Of a DNA stretch of 64,000 nucleotides, positions 63,135-64,000 are shown piece by piece (the stretch's first letter is position 1; every line of letters begins with the position of its first letter). Position numbers and translations under genes: made by a program. Under the pieces are notes generated by a model. It ran no database searches, was not told the DNA's origin, and saw only the letters and a program-made list of their open reading frames with translations. The stretch lies in NCBI GenBank assembly GCA_023819375.1, contig JAMWDI010000001.1, positions 124,001 to 188,000 on the forward strand. Direction: 5' to 3'. The DNA is from Candidatus Omnitrophota bacterium (GTDB lineage Bacteria > Ratteibacteria > UBA8468 > B48-G9 > JAFGKM01).

Positions 63135-63740
63135 ATGAAAAAACTATTAATCATTTCAATTTCGTTAATCATAATTTTTTCTGGATGTTTTAAAAAAAGA
63201 GAAATAACCAATCTACCATTGAGTCCACAAGAAATAGAAGAAGCAATAAATTATGGAAGAACAAAAGCAAATTTAACATTTACTGAATTTACTGAGAAAT
63301 GGACAATAGATTATGGATATGAACAAGGCAAAGGAAAAGTTACTTTAATCACACCATTTTTAAGGATAGCCTTACTATCAAAAAATGCAACTGAAAAAAG
63401 ACAAAAAATTGATATGAAAGTCATAAATCTTGCTTTGAAAGACATTGCAGATAAAATTGTTTTTAAAGTGACTTTATATGGAGATTATCCAACTTTTGGG
63501 AGAACAGCGAAGTTTTATTTAGAATATAATAATAAGAAAATCCAACCTCTTTCTGCCTTTATGTCTCCTTATTCACAATTTGCAAGAGATTATACACATA
63601 TTTCAGAAGGAGAAGTAAAATTTTCTAATCAGGGAATACCCAAAACTGCAAAGGTTAAACTTTTTGTTGTGTTTATTCCTTATGAAAAGGAGAAAGAAAC
63701 TACTTGTTCTTTTGAATTTGATCTGAGTAAATATAAATAA
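63135..63740 (+). CDS. Unknown lipoprotein
   Basis: 201 residues with a signal peptide ending in the lipobox FSGC (about 15-18) and a basic +2 (Lys). The rest is beta-rich, resembling a small outer-membrane-associated domain, with no family I recognise. It has no Shine-Dalgarno site. It is convergent with the PAP2 gene, overlapping its end by 41 bp. Confidence 0.75.
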   Translation: MKKLLIISISLIIIFSGCFKKREITNLPLSPQEIEEAINYGRTKANLTFTEFTEKWTIDYGYEQGKGKVTLITPFLRIALLSKNATEKRQKIDMKVINLALKDIADKIVFKVTLYGDYPTFGRTAKFYLEYNNKKIQPLSAFMSPYSQFARDYTHISEGEVKFSNQGIPKTAKVKLFVVFIPYEKEKETTCSFEFDLSKYK

Positions 63741-64000
63741 TAATAAACCTTATTAACCAGAAAGAAAAAGCACCGATTAAAAAACCTCCTATTACATCAA
63801 ATGGGAAATGAACACCAATATAACATCTTGAAAATCCAGAAAATATGCTGAATAACAAAAATAAAATCTTCCATTTTGGCAAAATCCATGAAAGAAATAA
63901 TGCTCCTGTAAAAACAACTTGAGCATGTCCAGAAGGAAAGGAATATTTAGTTATTGGTTTCTCCAGTACATTTATGCTTTTTTCATCAAAATATATAAAG
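63700..64000 (-). CDS. PAP2-superfamily phosphatase, C-terminal part (cut by right edge)
   Basis: The minus-strand frame is open from the right edge to the stop at 63700. It contains motif 2 of lipid phosphatases (SFPSGHAQ, encoded near 63,940-63,919) and motif 3 (SRCYIGVHFPFDV, near 63,837-63,796) with three hydrophobic helices. The catalytic His residues are both present; motif 1 lies beyond the window. It probably acts on undecaprenyl pyrophosphate or another lipid phosphate. A TTG at 63882 might be mistaken for a start, but the protein extends past it. Confidence 0.85.
   Translation of the reverse strand, partial: FIYFDEKSINVLEKPITKYSFPSGHAQVVFTGALFLSWILPKWKILFLLFSIFSGFSRCYIGVHFPFDVIGGFLIGAFSFWLIRFIIIYIYSDQIQKNK

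Noticed and set aside
63034-63211. N-terminal extension of leuA
   Set aside because: The 59 extra residues are non-conserved and hydrophobic, run into the promoter region, and the ATG at 63034 has the family's normal start and a ribosome site.
1-64000. CRISPR arrays, transposases, integrases and phage genes
   Set aside because: None seen on either strand; there are no spaced identical repeats and no recognisable recombinase motifs.

Overview
The window is about 30% G+C by eye and densely packed with genes from a diderm bacterium. Evidence for an outer membrane includes a PilQ-type secretin, an LptA/LptC-like lipoprotein and several lipobox proteins. The mix of type IV pili, several class-specific oddities (split GMP synthase, endonuclease Q, PPi-dependent phosphofructokinase, a bacterial Clp1-like kinase, uroporphyrinogen-decarboxylase-family paralogs) and no close match to a familiar genus suggests an uncultivated anaerobic lineage. 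An Omnitrophota-like or related candidate phylum is only a guess. Nothing in the window looks like a phage, insertion sequence or CRISPR array.

Layout. 1-8.9 kb: tail of a cut-off gene, pfp, a diguanylate cyclase, a radical SAM protein, tmk, holB, tRNA-Leu(CAG), an HD-GYP phosphodiesterase, a Clp1-like kinase and an agmatinase. 8.9-20.8 kb: a type IV pilus operon in the order pilB, pilT, pilC, two nearly identical pilin genes, pilM, pilN, pilO, pilP-like, pilQ, two minor prepilins, a proline-rich lipoprotein, a GspK/PilX-like minor pilin with a large extra domain, then a galacturonokinase-like GHMP kinase. 20.8-31.2 kb (minus strand): guaA (ATPase part only), hisH, hisF, a sugar-nucleotide epimerase, an ArsR-like regulator, a GT39-type glycosyltransferase, a PIG-L deacetylase, DUF2062, an isoprenylcysteine-methyltransferase-like protein, a LarA-like racemase and a 2-hydroxyacid dehydrogenase.

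31.3-37.8 kb (minus): an MFS transporter, an unknown gene, cca, two glycosyltransferases, a HIT protein and endonuclease Q. 37.8-50.3 kb (plus): a long housekeeping run of nusA, infB, hint, an LptC-like gene, spoIID-like, hpf, ptsN, ptsI, pgi/pmi, metK, ahcY, coaE and rho. 50.3-55.1 kb: an aldo/keto reductase, a macro-domain protein, a LOG-family protein, an NfeD-type protease and a metal-ligand-deficient M24 protein. 55.2-63.0 kb: a URO-D family gene facing a leucine operon (leuA, leuC, URO-D, leuD, enolase-superfamily gene, leuB). The right edge has a lipoprotein and the C-terminal part of a PAP2 phosphatase.

Two themes tie the window together. First, the pilus machinery is linked to c-di-GMP: a cyclase, an HD-GYP phosphodiesterase and a PilB with tandem MshEN-like motifs lie within 9 kb. 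Second, several genes, including those three, have a -10 box only 8-10 nt before the start codon and no Shine-Dalgarno sequence. They are probably read from leaderless mRNAs, whereas the pilin and housekeeping genes have strong Shine-Dalgarno sites. Convergent genes abut or overlap and I saw no GC-rich intrinsic terminators; rho is present.
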